Below are positions 1 through 8,330 of a DNA stretch of 64,000 bases, piece after piece. The translations under genes and the position numbers were made by a program. The notes under the pieces are model-generated. The model was not told the DNA's origin and did not search any database. It saw only the letters and a program-made list of their open reading frames with translations. Position 1 is the stretch's first letter. Every line of letters begins with the position of its first letter. This DNA is from Bacteroides fragilis (GTDB lineage Bacteria; Bacillota; Clostridia; Lachnospirales; Lachnospiraceae), in NCBI GenBank assembly GCA_023664485.1, contig JAMPFK010000001.1:147188-211187 (forward strand), read 5' to 3'.

Positions 1-444
1 CAGAATGAAATACACCCATATTATCAGGAAAATGATGTAATCCCATACATTCAAAGTCTTGGGATTGTGGTGCAGGGCTGGTATCTTCTGGGCGGAAATA
101 AAGCAGGAATTGAAACGGAAATGGTACAGCTTTCCGGCAAAATTATTGAACCATGTAAGGCTTGCCGGGCTTGTGGCGGAAGAAAAAACTGTGTGCATAA
201 AAAGGATATGTTTCAGGAAATTTTTGAAAAGATGATACAGGCAGACGATATTATTCTTGGTTCGCCGGTCTATACGGCAAATATTTCTGCGAATATGCAG
301 GCATTTTTGGAACAGGCATCTGTGGTGACAGATATGAACAAAAGCGACAATCTGCTCCAACACAAAGTTGGTGCGGCTGTCACGGCAGCACGCAGGGGCG
401 GAAATGCTGGAAACAAAAGAACAGTCGGATACAGCAGATTGTAA
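1..444 (+). pseudogene. Chimeric remnant: aldo/keto reductase fragment fused to flavodoxin/NADPH-FMN reductase fragment
   Basis: The frame is open from base 1. Residues coded by 1-96 read like the middle of an aldo/keto reductase (QNEIHPYYQ, then GIVVQGWYLLGG). From base 97 the same frame changes to a flavodoxin-like NADPH-dependent FMN reductase starting inside helix 1 (NKAGIETEMVQL), with the Cys-rich CKACRACGGRKNC segment and the GSPVYTANISANMQAFLEQ motif. Family-like sequence stops near base 402 (AARRGG), after which the frame runs into an unrelated tail and a stop at 442-444. The flavodoxin part lacks its N-terminal beta strand and phosphate-binding loop as well as its C-terminal third, so FMN binding is unlikely. 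The upstream part lies outside the window. Bases 445-611 hold no intact gene; short open stretches there may be further debris. Confidence 0.75.
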
Positions 445-611
445 TTGGAAAGTGGTAAACGAAGAACGGCTGGTATATGAAGGATCGGGTAAAAAGGGAG
501 CTGGAGCATCCGATAGCATTCAAAAAAATGAAAAAATCTCAAAAACTGATTGACCTTCACGGAACGTCATAGATTATAGTAGTCCTATCAGGAACAGGGA
601 GGCCAGAAGAG

Positions 612-1460
612 ATGATGACGGTAAAGGAAATATCGAAACTGACGGGTATCAGCGCGCGTACGCTGCACTATTACGACGAAATCGGGTTATTTACGCCGAC
701 GGAGAAAAGTGAAGCGGGATACCGGCTTTATGATGATAAGGCTTTGGAAACATTACAACAGATTTTGTTTTTCCGTGAGTTTGACATTCCGCTGAAAGAA
801 ATCAAAGCCGTTATGGAAAATCCTGCTCTTGACAGAAATCAGATCCTGCAGATGCAGAGGGAAATGCTGGCAGCGAAAAAAGAGCGCATAGAGCGTTTGA
901 TTGCAGAGATCGATGATATTATGAAAGGAGACGGTAAAATGGCGTTTGAGATTTTTAACAAAAGCGAGATCGAGGATATGTATCATGCGATGGCCGGAAA
1001 TATGTCGGACGCGCAGAAAGAGATTTTTATTGAACAGTACGGTAGTATGGAGGAATGGAAAAAAAGCTTCCTCAAAAAGGCGTCTACCATGGAAGTGCAG
1101 AAAAATTTTGAAAAAGTGGTGGAATGGTACGGCGGCAAAGAAGCGGCGATGAACGCATCCAGGCATCCGGGAAATGCCGATATCCAGCCTGCATACCAGA
1201 ACCGCATTACTGCGGTCCTGCAAAAGCTCGCCGATAACAGGGGAAAAGACGTAGATTCCTTTGAAGTAAGAAGTCTGGTCGGCGAATATGATTTTGTGAT
1301 AAAACAGATGTTCCAATTGCCGGATGCTTCCAAAATGGTGCTGGAGCTTGCAATGGCTTATCAGGAAAATGAAAAAATGCAGGCTGTGCAGGACAGCATT
1401 TATGGAGAAGGCGCGACGGCCTACATCAAAAAGGCGCTGGAAGCGTTTTATAAAAGATGA
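612..1460 (+). CDS. MerR-family transcriptional regulator, TipAL type
   Basis: A 282-residue activator-type regulator. Residues 2-70 are a MerR winged helix-turn-helix with the signature ISARTLHYYDEIGLFTP and a following GYRLYDD wing, then a dimerisation coiled coil (about 75-108, rich in E, K and R). Residues about 120-280 form a helical C-terminal region resembling the TipAS drug-binding domain, which in known members binds peptide antibiotics or other ligands and triggers distortion of a 19-20 bp spacer promoter. The ATG at 612 (or 615) is preceded by GGGAGG at about 598. The gene lies just downstream of reductase debris, so a regulated neighbour may have been lost. Its 3' end overlaps the convergent nth gene by 13 bp. 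Ligand unknown. Confidence 0.88.
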   Translation: MMTVKEISKLTGISARTLHYYDEIGLFTPTEKSEAGYRLYDDKALETLQQILFFREFDIPLKEIKAVMENPALDRNQILQMQREMLAAKKERIERLIAEIDDIMKGDGKMAFEIFNKSEIEDMYHAMAGNMSDAQKEIFIEQYGSMEEWKKSFLKKASTMEVQKNFEKVVEWYGGKEAAMNASRHPGNADIQPAYQNRITAVLQKLADNRGKDVDSFEVRSLVGEYDFVIKQMFQLPDASKMVLELAMAYQENEKMQAVQDSIYGEGATAYIKKALEAFYKR

Positions 1461-2071
1461 TCGCACCAGTCTTTTAAAATGCAGTTATCGCACCTGGCTT
1501 TTCTGGCCGTGCAGACGCTTCTGCCATGATAAATGAGCTGGAAATTGATCCGGTTCCAGTGTTCCTTTGGGAGGGCTTTCATCAATTCCTTTTCCACCTG
1601 GACCGGATTATTTCCGGCGGCCCAGCCGATTCTCCGGGAGATGCGAAACACATGGGTATCTACCGTCACACCGGGAATTCCGTAGGCGTCTGCGAGAAAG
1701 AGAGTCGCCGTTTTACGGCCTACGCCGGGAAGCTCTACCAGTTCTTCGATCGTCGTGGGAACCTTTTTGCCGTATTCGCGCTGGAGTTTTTCACAGCATT
1801 TCCTGATATTCCGGGCCTTTACCTTATACAGGCCGATGCTTTTGATCGCATTTTCGATTTCTTCTGCTGGAGCCTGCACGATAGACTCTATATCGGGGAA
1901 CTTTTTCCATAGGCCGGGCAGCGTTTCATCCACCTGTTTGTCGGTGCTCTGGGCGCTCAGCATGATCGCTGTCAGAAGCTGCCAGTCTGCGGCATGGAGG
2001 AAGCCTTCTTTGGTGGTGCCGTATGCCCTGTCCAGCGTATCTAAGATTTTCTGTGTTTTCTCTTTGGTCAT
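1448..2071 (-). CDS. nth: Endonuclease III (DNA glycosylase/AP lyase)
   Basis: This 207-residue protein removes oxidised pyrimidines and cleaves the abasic site in base excision repair. The helix-hairpin-helix LPGVGRKTA carries the catalytic lysine at residue 120, and VTVDTH supplies the catalytic aspartate at 138; both fall at the same residue numbers as in the Escherichia coli enzyme. Four cysteines at 187, 194, 197 and 203 give the C-X6-C-X2-C-X5-C [4Fe-4S] loop. Length is normal for the family. It is transcribed toward the merR gene and shares 13 bp with its end, with no terminator between them. Confidence 0.96.
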   Translation of the reverse strand: MTKEKTQKILDTLDRAYGTTKEGFLHAADWQLLTAIMLSAQSTDKQVDETLPGLWKKFPDIESIVQAPAEEIENAIKSIGLYKVKARNIRKCCEKLQREYGKKVPTTIEELVELPGVGRKTATLFLADAYGIPGVTVDTHVFRISRRIGWAAGNNPVQVEKELMKALPKEHWNRINFQLIYHGRSVCTARKARCDNCILKDWCDHLL

Positions 2072-2170
2072 TTCTGATTCCTGCGTCTTTCCTGGTAATG
2101 AGCGTTTTGACCCGCAGACGCGCGCACTGCGCGCCTGTTTTCTGCAACGATTGTATTATACCATACAAAC

Positions 2171-2260
2171 TATAGTTAACGACATTAAAAATTGCCTTCC
2201 AGCCTTACAAAAGTTTGCGTATATGGCTTTTGTAAGAGATGGAATATGCAATTTGTATAA
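2171..2260 (+). repeat. Dispersed palindromic element, copy 1 (right end truncated)
   Basis: Starts with TATAGTTAACGACATTAAAA and continues through a GCCTTACAAAAG / CTTTTGTAAG inverted pair around a short centre, then ends at GCAATTTGTATAA. It matches the element at 15949-16052 closely by eye but lacks the right-hand terminal segment seen there. It lies in the gap between nth and the PL26-like gene. No transposase is present, which fits a MITE-like non-autonomous element. Confidence 0.75.
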
Positions 2261-2356
2261 ATTCAGGGAATGTACGGATGCATGAAACTATGGTAAAATA
2301 ACAGGCAGACGGATAACTATAAACATTGCGCTCAACAGACAGGAGAGGTGTTTCGG

Positions 2357-4831
2357 ATGGTGGATATTTTTTTTGATAAATTGTATCGGTACGACAGAGC
2401 GGCGGAGCCCTGCTATATTGGTATGCCCGTGCGGGAGGGAGAGCTTTTGGAAGCGGATGACGTATGCGTGTATCAGGAGGGAAAGCGCCTGCCGCTCCAA
2501 ACGAAAGTGACTTCCCGGCATAAAGACGGTTCCGTACGCTTTTTGTTCCTGCGTTTTCTGGCGGATCTGCCGGGAAACAGAGGCTCTGTGCTGCAGTGCG
2601 ATCTGCACGGGGCCCGATGCGGTCTGCACGAAGGACGGCCAAAGATGCACGGAGCGGAGCGGACAGCGCGGGACGGCAGGGAAGTGTGGCCTGGCGGTAT
2701 TTCTCCGGTGGAGGTCTGCGCGGACGAAGCGGGACTGACGGTATCGACCGTCTGCGAGGGAAAAGGAGAAGGGAAGGGGCGCCGTTTTTCTTTTCGGGTG
2801 GAAAACGACAGCCGGAACCTTTTTGCACGGCTGGAAACCCCTTGGAGCGTCTATGGCCGGGAGCAGTTCCCTGGCCCGTTCTTAAAGGATGGGGAAGGGC
2901 GGCGGTATCGGATGCGGATCGGCAGATGGCGGGCCGTGGAGCAGGGGCCGGTCTGTGCCGTTTTGAAGGCTGCTGGCAGTCATGTGCGGGAAGGGGAGGA
3001 AAGCGGGCCGAAGATCGATTTTGAATTAAAGCTGACCGCATGGGCGGGTAAGCCTTGGGTGGAGGTTTCTTACCGGCTCATCAACACGACGGAACGGCCG
3101 CTTCATGTGGCTTCGCTGGCGTTCCGGCTGCTGCGGACGGCGGAGGGGCCTGTTCCTGCAGAAGGCGTTTCTGTGCCGGCGGAGGAAAAACCGGATTCCA
3201 CCGGATGCGGAGACCTCGTGGATGCGCAGGATTTCGGAGAAGGCCCCCTGTTCCATATCAGGGGGACGGAGGACGTGGAGAAGGCGGCGGAGCGGACGCC
3301 AGTGGAGAATGTGCGTACCTGCGCCGGCAGTTCCAATTACAGGACGGACTTTTATCTGGGCAGGGACGGCACGGCTGTGAACAGGGTCGTAGATGCCGAC
3401 TGGCTGATGTATGAGGCGAACGAGCATCTGCCGGAGGTATTTTACGGGACCTTTTTTGCGGACTGCACGGATGCTTCGGGCGGCGTATGCGCTACCATTT
3501 TTCAGGCGCAGCAGAATTATCCCAAGGCGGTACAGGCGGACCGGAGCGGCCTGTCTGTCATGCTGGTGCCGGAAAATGTGGAAAAGGTCGTCATGCAGAT
3601 GGGGATGTCGCGGGAGCAGAAATTTTTACTGCATTTTCATGACGCGGCGGAGAGCCTGGTAGAAATCGACAATCGCAGCCTGATCTATCAAATGCCCGAC
3701 AGGCCTTATCTGCTGCCGGAGGTACATAAGGCTTCCGGCGTATGGCCGGATGTGTTCGCGGAAAAATGGGATATGGATGTAGAGCGGTGTCTGGCGGGAA
3801 GGGCGGACGGACACTGCCGCGCCTATGGCATGTTGAATTTCGGCGATTCCTATGACGCGGGATATACGGATCAGGGGCGCGGAGGAGGCAGTCTGGTCTG
3901 GTGCAATAACGAGTATGATTATCCGCATGCCTGCGCCCTTTTATATGTCCGTACGGGCATCAGAAGGTTTTTGGATTATAATATCGCGTCCTGCAGCCAC
4001 TGGATGGACGTAGATGTGTGCCATTATCATACGGAGTCCCGTTATATCGGCGGACAGTGGGAGCATACGGGCGGCCACTGTATCGACGGAACGATGGTCT
4101 GTTCCCATGAGTGGGTGGAAGGGCTTTTAGACTATTATCATTTTACCGGGGACGAGAGAGGGCTGGAGACCGCGCTCGGCATCGGTGAAAATGTGCTTTC
4201 GCTTTTGAAAAGCCCTGTGTATACTAAAGTAGGAGAAGCGAACGCGCGGGAGACAGGATGGGCTCTCCGCACGCTGACGGCGCTTTATGTGGAAACGCGG
4301 AATAAAAAATGGCTGCCGGAATGCGGCCGCATATTACAGGATTTCAGAATCTGGGAAGAACGGTACGGCAACTGGCTGGCGCCCTATACCGACAACACGG
4401 TCATCCGCGTAGGCTTTATGATTTCCGTAGCCATCGGCAGCGTTATGCGCTATTACCGGGAATTCCCGGATCCGTCGCTGAAGGCGATGATGCTTCGGGC
4501 GGTGGATGACCTGATCGGGAACTGTTATGTGGAAAAATGGGGCGTTTTCTATTACAAAGAGCTTCCAAGCCTTAACAGGCCCGGCTATAATACGCTGTTA
4601 CTGGAGGCTTTGACAATCGCTTACGAGCTGTCGGGCGATGCGGAATATCTGAAGCCCGGACTCCATACGTTTAAAAAGGCGATAGCCGATCCTGTGCCGG
4701 GAGCCGTCGGCTCCAAAAAGAATGTGCAGGATGCGGTCATCGTCGGAAATGCCAGCAGCAAGAACTTCGCCCAGAGCATGATTCCGCTGGCGGTCTATTA
4801 TCGCGCGGCGTCGGAATGCGGAATCTTATAA
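2357..4831 (+). CDS. YetA/PcRGLX-like protein, probable exo-rhamnogalacturonan lyase (PL26-type)
   Basis: An 824-residue protein that resembles the Bacillus YetA / Penicillium PcRGLX family, whose characterised fungal member releases unsaturated galacturonosyl-rhamnose from rhamnogalacturonan I. The expected order is an N-terminal barrel-like beta domain (about 1-100), a central beta-sandwich (about 100-470, with YRLINTTERPLH) and a C-terminal alpha/alpha toroid (about 480-820) containing HTESRYIGGQWEHTGGHC. There is no signal peptide, so the substrate is probably imported oligosaccharide. A GTG at 2348 is in frame but overlaps the AGGAGAGG ribosome site; the ATG at 2357, eight bases after that site, is the better start. 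Catalytic residues were not assigned. A strong terminator follows. Confidence 0.78.
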   Translation: MVDIFFDKLYRYDRAAEPCYIGMPVREGELLEADDVCVYQEGKRLPLQTKVTSRHKDGSVRFLFLRFLADLPGNRGSVLQCDLHGARCGLHEGRPKMHGAERTARDGREVWPGGISPVEVCADEAGLTVSTVCEGKGEGKGRRFSFRVENDSRNLFARLETPWSVYGREQFPGPFLKDGEGRRYRMRIGRWRAVEQGPVCAVLKAAGSHVREGEESGPKIDFELKLTAWAGKPWVEVSYRLINTTERPLHVASLAFRLLRTAEGPVPAEGVSVPAEEKPDSTGCGDLVDAQDFGEGPLFHIRGTEDVEKAAERTPVENVRTCAGSSNYRTDFYLGRDGTAVNRVVDADWLMYEANEHLPEVFYGTFFADCTDASGGVCATIFQAQQNYPKAVQADRSGLSVMLVPENVEKVVMQMGMSREQKFLLHFHDAAESLVEIDNRSLIYQMPDRPYLLPEVHKASGVWPDVFAEKWDMDVERCLAGRADGHCRAYGMLNFGDSYDAGYTDQGRGGGSLVWCNNEYDYPHACALLYVRTGIRRFLDYNIASCSHWMDVDVCHYHTESRYIGGQWEHTGGHCIDGTMVCSHEWVEGLLDYYHFTGDERGLETALGIGENVLSLLKSPVYTKVGEANARETGWALRTLTALYVETRNKKWLPECGRILQDFRIWEERYGNWLAPYTDNTVIRVGFMISVAIGSVMRYYREFPDPSLKAMMLRAVDDLIGNCYVEKWGVFYYKELPSLNRPGYNTLLLEALTIAYELSGDAEYLKPGLHTFKKAIADPVPGAVGSKKNVQDAVIVGNASSKNFAQSMIPLAVYYRAASECGIL

Positions 4832-4884
4832 AAATTTTAAAAATAAAATTTCCAAGGCAAGCTGTCGTGCAGCAGTAATTCCAG

Positions 4885-4926
4885 AAGGCCTGTCCGCCGG
4901 GAAAAATGGCGGAAGGGCCTTTTTTG
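4885..4926 (+). terminator. Rho-independent terminator after the PL26-like gene
   Basis: The arms AAGGCC and GGGCCTT flank an inner pair TCCGCC / GGCGGA with a short A-rich loop, followed by a run of T. Confidence 0.85.
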
Positions 4927-4984
4927 GCGTATCCGGCTGGCGCCGGCCGGAAAGCAGATTTCCGTGGAATCGGCGTCTTTCTAC

Positions 4985-5012
4985 TTGCGGAAACAGGAAA
5001 ACAGGGTATAAT
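4985..5012 (+). promoter_or_regulatory. Probable sigma-A promoter for the aldo/keto reductase-HAD pair
   Basis: TTGCGG at 4985-4990 and a perfect TATAAT at 5007-5012 are separated by 16 bp, about 50 bp before the start codon and downstream of the previous terminator. Confidence 0.6.
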
Positions 5013-5061
5013 AAGAACGGACAGGATTCATTTACAGACCGGAAAAAGGAGGAGGCAGTTT

Positions 5062-6213
5062 ATGAAGTACAGGGAAATCAGACGATGCGGCGGCTTGAAG
5101 GTGAGCGAAATCGCGTTGGGCTGCGAAGGGTTTATGGATAAGAGCCCGGAGGATTTTCGGGCGATGATCGACAGGGCGCTTGCGCTCGGCATTAACTTTA
5201 TCGATATGTATACGCCGAACCCCGTTTTCCGGGATAATCTGGGGGCGGCGCTGGCCGGACGGCGGGAAGCGCTTGTTCTGCAGGGGCATATCGGCTCAGC
5301 ATGGGAAAACGGGCAGTATTTAAGGACAAGAGATGTGGAGAAAACAAAGAGCGCTTTTGAGGACCAGCTTCAGAGGATCGGAACGGATTATCTGGATATC
5401 GGCATGATTCACTATGTGGACGGAGCGGAGGATTACGAGAAGGTATTTCACAGCGAATTTATCGAATACTGTAAAAAATTAAAGGCGGAAGGGAAGATCC
5501 GCTGTCTCGGTATGAGCTCCCACAATCCGGTGATAGCGCGGAAGGCCGTGGAAACGGGACTGCTCGATGTCCTGATGTTCTCCGTCAACGCTGCCTATGA
5601 TATGCAGCCGCCGACAGAGGACTGCGAGGAGCTGTGGAATCCGGAGAATTATAAGAACGGCAGCGAGGGTATCGACCCGGAGCGGAAGGCGTTATATGAA
5701 TTGTGCGCGCGGGAGGGCGTCGCGATCGATGTGATGAAGGCGTTTGGCGGCGGCGATATGCTTCATGAGGAATATTCTCCTTTCGGCGTAGCTTTTAATG
5801 AGTATCAGTGCATCGATTACTGTCTGACGAGGCCGGGCGTCGTGGCGGTCATGGCGGGGTGCCATTCGATCGAAGAGATGGAAAAGCTGCTGCGCTATTA
5901 TGATGTTTCGAGAGAGGACAGGGATTATTCCACGGTCCTTTCCAGAATAGAGAAGTTCCAGTTAAAGGGAAATTGCATGTACTGCGGGCATTGCGCCCCC
6001 TGTCCGGTCGGCATCGATGTAGCGGATGTGAATAAATATCTGAATCTGGCGCTGGCGCAGGGCGAAGTCCCGGAAACGGCCGCAGACCATTATAAGGCGT
6101 TGGCGCACCATGCCTCGGAATGTATCGCCTGCGGGAGCTGTGAGAGGAATTGCCCGTTTGCAGTGGGCGTTATCGAGAAGATGAAAAAGGCCGCAGAAGT
6201 GTTTGGATATTAA
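5062..6213 (+). CDS. Aldo/keto reductase with C-terminal 4Fe-4S ferredoxin-type domain
   Basis: A 383-residue fusion of an aldo/keto reductase barrel (about 1-285; INFIDMYTPNP near the substrate/cofactor site and a GCHSIEEMEKLLRYY strand-8 region) with two cysteine clusters, CMYCGHCAPCPVG and CIACGSCERNCPF, typical of 4Fe-4S binding. Proteins of this type are common in anaerobic Firmicutes, but the physiological substrate is usually unknown; electron exchange between NAD(P)H and an Fe-S partner is an inference. The start at 5062 has GGAGGAGG eight bases upstream, which excludes the longer open frame beginning at 4906. It is 20 bp from the HAD gene, suggesting an operon. A paralogue sits at 62401. 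Confidence 0.9.
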   Translation: MKYREIRRCGGLKVSEIALGCEGFMDKSPEDFRAMIDRALALGINFIDMYTPNPVFRDNLGAALAGRREALVLQGHIGSAWENGQYLRTRDVEKTKSAFEDQLQRIGTDYLDIGMIHYVDGAEDYEKVFHSEFIEYCKKLKAEGKIRCLGMSSHNPVIARKAVETGLLDVLMFSVNAAYDMQPPTEDCEELWNPENYKNGSEGIDPERKALYELCAREGVAIDVMKAFGGGDMLHEEYSPFGVAFNEYQCIDYCLTRPGVVAVMAGCHSIEEMEKLLRYYDVSREDRDYSTVLSRIEKFQLKGNCMYCGHCAPCPVGIDVADVNKYLNLALAQGEVPETAADHYKALAHHASECIACGSCERNCPFAVGVIEKMKKAAEVFGY

Positions 6214-6233
6214 TAAAAGGACAAGGGAAAATT

Positions 6234-7094
6234 ATGATAGAAAAGAACATGCGGGAAGGCGCAGCAGTACGATGCGTCGCACTGGATCTGGACAGAACTG
6301 TTTTGAATAAGGAGGGCCGCCTGTCGGCCGGGAACAGAAAGGCGCTTGCGGAGATCATCGCCGCAGGCGTTCATGTGATCATTGCCAGCGGGCGCGCTTT
6401 CGATACGCTGCCGCGGGATATGGTGGAGCTGCCCGGCGTGGAATATGCGATTACGCTAAATGGCGCCGCCATGTATCATGTGCCCACCGGAAAATGTCTG
6501 AAACGATACCGGCTTTCGGAAAAGGCCGCGGATGCGATCATGAGCGCGACCGAAAAGGCGGGTGTGACCTATGAGGCTTTTATCGGCGGAGCCGCCTATG
6601 CGGGAAAAGATTTTCTGGAGGATCCGGAAGCGTTCGGCGTTACGCCGCAGGCCGTTTCCTATGTGAGGACGACAAGGCGCGGCGTGGATGATATCGTCCG
6701 GTTCATCTATGAGAACAGGCGCCGTCTGGACAGCATGGATATGATCGTGCGGGATGAGGAACAACAGCGAAAGGTCTGGTCTGCGGTCGCGGATGCGACG
6801 GATGAAGTTTACATAACATCATCTATCCGAAACCTGGTAGAAGTCGCCGATAAAAATGCCGGGAAAAAAGCGGGCCTTGCTTTTTTTGCGGAGCTGCTCG
6901 GCCTGCAGAGGGAAGAGACGGCGGCTTTCGGAGATGCGGATAACGATATCGATATGATACGCTATGCCGGATGCGGCATCGCGATGGCGAATGCTTCGGA
7001 AGCCTGCAGGAAGGCCGCTGATTTTATCACAGGGCATCATGACGAGGATGGTGTGGCGGAAGGGCTCAAAAATATACTGAAATTAATATCATGA
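6234..7094 (+). CDS. Cof-type HAD-IIB hydrolase (sugar-phosphatase-like)
   Basis: A 286-residue HAD phosphatase. Motif I is DLDRTVL, with the nucleophile and acid aspartates; the usual G after DLD is R. Motif II lies in IIASGRAF, and motif III/IV is GDADNDIDM. The roughly 100-residue insert between motifs II and III is the alpha/beta C2B cap of the Cof subfamily, whose members dephosphorylate sugar phosphates or cofactors. Cytoplasmic, no signal. The ATG at 6234 follows GGACAAGGGAAA. It is co-directional with the Fe-S reductase and separated by only 20 bp. Confidence 0.88.
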   Translation: MIEKNMREGAAVRCVALDLDRTVLNKEGRLSAGNRKALAEIIAAGVHVIIASGRAFDTLPRDMVELPGVEYAITLNGAAMYHVPTGKCLKRYRLSEKAADAIMSATEKAGVTYEAFIGGAAYAGKDFLEDPEAFGVTPQAVSYVRTTRRGVDDIVRFIYENRRRLDSMDMIVRDEEQQRKVWSAVADATDEVYITSSIRNLVEVADKNAGKKAGLAFFAELLGLQREETAAFGDADNDIDMIRYAGCGIAMANASEACRKAADFITGHHDEDGVAEGLKNILKLIS

Positions 7095-7154
7095 CTGATT
7101 TGCACGGTTTTTATATTAAGGAAGTGCAGAAGAGTACAGAATATGGAAATTTTC

Positions 7155-7184
7155 TTGCCAATTATACAGCATATAGTATATAAT
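7155..7184 (+). promoter_or_regulatory. Sigma-A promoter for the 98-aa gene and MetNIQ-type operon
   Basis: TTGCCA at 7155-7160 and a perfect TATAAT at 7179-7184 are separated by 18 bp and lie about 45 bp upstream of the first gene. No S-box or T-box-like leader was seen between the promoter and the first start codon. Confidence 0.65.
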
Positions 7185-7229
7185 TTAGAAAGGAGTTGAG
7201 AGAGGGCTCATAGGATTATTGGGGGTGGC

Positions 7230-7526
7230 ATGATGGCGGCAATGGCATTTAACAGCGTTTTTTTCAGCCATGAGATACCTTTTTGCAAAGTATATGGCGT
7301 GGACGAAAAAGAAAAGCTCGAAAAGCTTCTTTTGAAGAACGGCATTTCTTTCTGTATAAAATGGCAGAAGGACAGGTTTTGGGACAGACTGCGGAAGAGG
7401 GCCTTCTGCGGGGATAATATTTTTACGGTACATATTAACGAGGCGGATCAGAGCCGGGCGAAGGATTTGATAACGAGATCCGGGCTGTGCGGCGTTTCCG
7501 CTTTCTTAACGGATGCGGCGGGCTGA
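7230..7526 (+). CDS. Small hypothetical protein, first gene of the MetNIQ-type operon
   Basis: A 98-residue cytoplasmic protein that I cannot assign to a named family. It has an N-terminal FFSHEIPFCKVYG strand, a helical EKEKLEKLLLKNGIS segment, a basic stretch around RFWDRLRKR, and a second FTVHINEADQSRAKDLI unit. That beta-alpha-beta-beta-alpha look recalls small DUF2007-like ferredoxin-fold domains. The ATG at 7230 follows GGGGGTGG closely; ATGs at 7233 and 7242 are alternatives. It ends seven bases before metN, so it is very likely co-transcribed. Since the ATPase next to it lacks the usual C-terminal ligand-sensing domain, a regulatory role for this protein is a guess. Confidence 0.65.
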   Translation: MMAAMAFNSVFFSHEIPFCKVYGVDEKEKLEKLLLKNGISFCIKWQKDRFWDRLRKRAFCGDNIFTVHINEADQSRAKDLITRSGLCGVSAFLTDAAG

Positions 7527-7532
7527 GGCAGA

Positions 7533-8330
7533 ATGGGGACTTGCATGGAAGAAAAATTCATCGAAGTAAAACAGTTGTATAAGACGTTCCATACGAAAAA
7601 GCAGGATATCGAGGTATTAAAGGGTATCGACCTTTCGGTGGAAAAGGGAGAAATTTATGGTATCGTGGGTTTCAGCGGCGCCGGAAAATCTACGCTGGTC
7701 CGGTGTATCAACCGGCTGGAGGAACCGGACAGCGGGAGCGTCAGGATCGGCGATCAGGAGATTACCGCGCTCGGCAAGGCGCAGCTGAATGCGCAGAGAC
7801 GGAAGATCGGCATGATCTTTCAGCAGTTCAATCTTTTTGATTCCATGACGGTCGCGCAGAATATCGCGTATCCGCTGAAATTGACCGGCACTTCTTCCAA
7901 AGAAGCCGACGCGAGGGTGGATGAGATGCTTTCGCTGGTCGGTCTGACAGAAAAAAAGAGCGCTTATCCGGGAGAGCTTTCCGGCGGCCAGAAGCAGAGA
8001 GTCGGTATCGCGAGGGCGCTGGCGAATCAGCCGGATGTGCTTTTGTCGGACGAGGCGACGAGCGCGCTTGACCCGCAGACGACGCTTTCCGTATTGGATC
8101 TGCTCAAGGAAATCAATAAGAAACTGGGGCTGACGATTATTCTGATCACCCATGAATTGGAGGTCATCAAGTACACCTGTCATAGAATGGCGGTCATGGA
8201 GGGTGGAAAAATCCTGGAGAAAGGGCCGGTTCGCGATATTTTTCAGAATCCCGAATGTGCTACCGCAAGGAACTTTATCGGCGTTTACAACAAATTCAGA
8301 AGTGATTACTGGCAGGAGGATGCGGAATGA
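7533..8330 (+). CDS. metN: Methionine-type ABC transporter ATP-binding protein (MetN-like, no NIL domain)
   Basis: A 265-residue ABC ATPase. Walker A is GFSGAGKS (residues 46-53), the Q-loop lies in IGMIFQQFNLF, the signature is LSGGQKQRVGIARAL, Walker B is DVLLSDEATSAL, and the switch is ITHELEV. Sequence style and neighbours place it with MetN, which energises methionine uptake. Classical MetN is about 340 residues and carries a C-terminal NIL (ACT-like) domain that gives trans-inhibition by methionine; this protein stops soon after the ATPase core. The ATG at 7533 has GAGG upstream; ATG 7545 is possible. The stop overlaps the permease start (ATGA). Confidence 0.88.
   Translation: MGTCMEEKFIEVKQLYKTFHTKKQDIEVLKGIDLSVEKGEIYGIVGFSGAGKSTLVRCINRLEEPDSGSVRIGDQEITALGKAQLNAQRRKIGMIFQQFNLFDSMTVAQNIAYPLKLTGTSSKEADARVDEMLSLVGLTEKKSAYPGELSGGQKQRVGIARALANQPDVLLSDEATSALDPQTTLSVLDLLKEINKKLGLTIILITHELEVIKYTCHRMAVMEGGKILEKGPVRDIFQNPECATARNFIGVYNKFRSDYWQEDAE

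Noticed and set aside
753..1466. Minus-strand open frame opposite the MerR gene
   Set aside because: The plus strand has a canonical MerR domain. The minus product is rich in F, H and R without any motif.
2348..2356. GTG at 2348 as the start of the PL26-like gene
   Set aside because: It overlaps the AGGAGAGG ribosome binding site; ATG 2357 has proper spacing.
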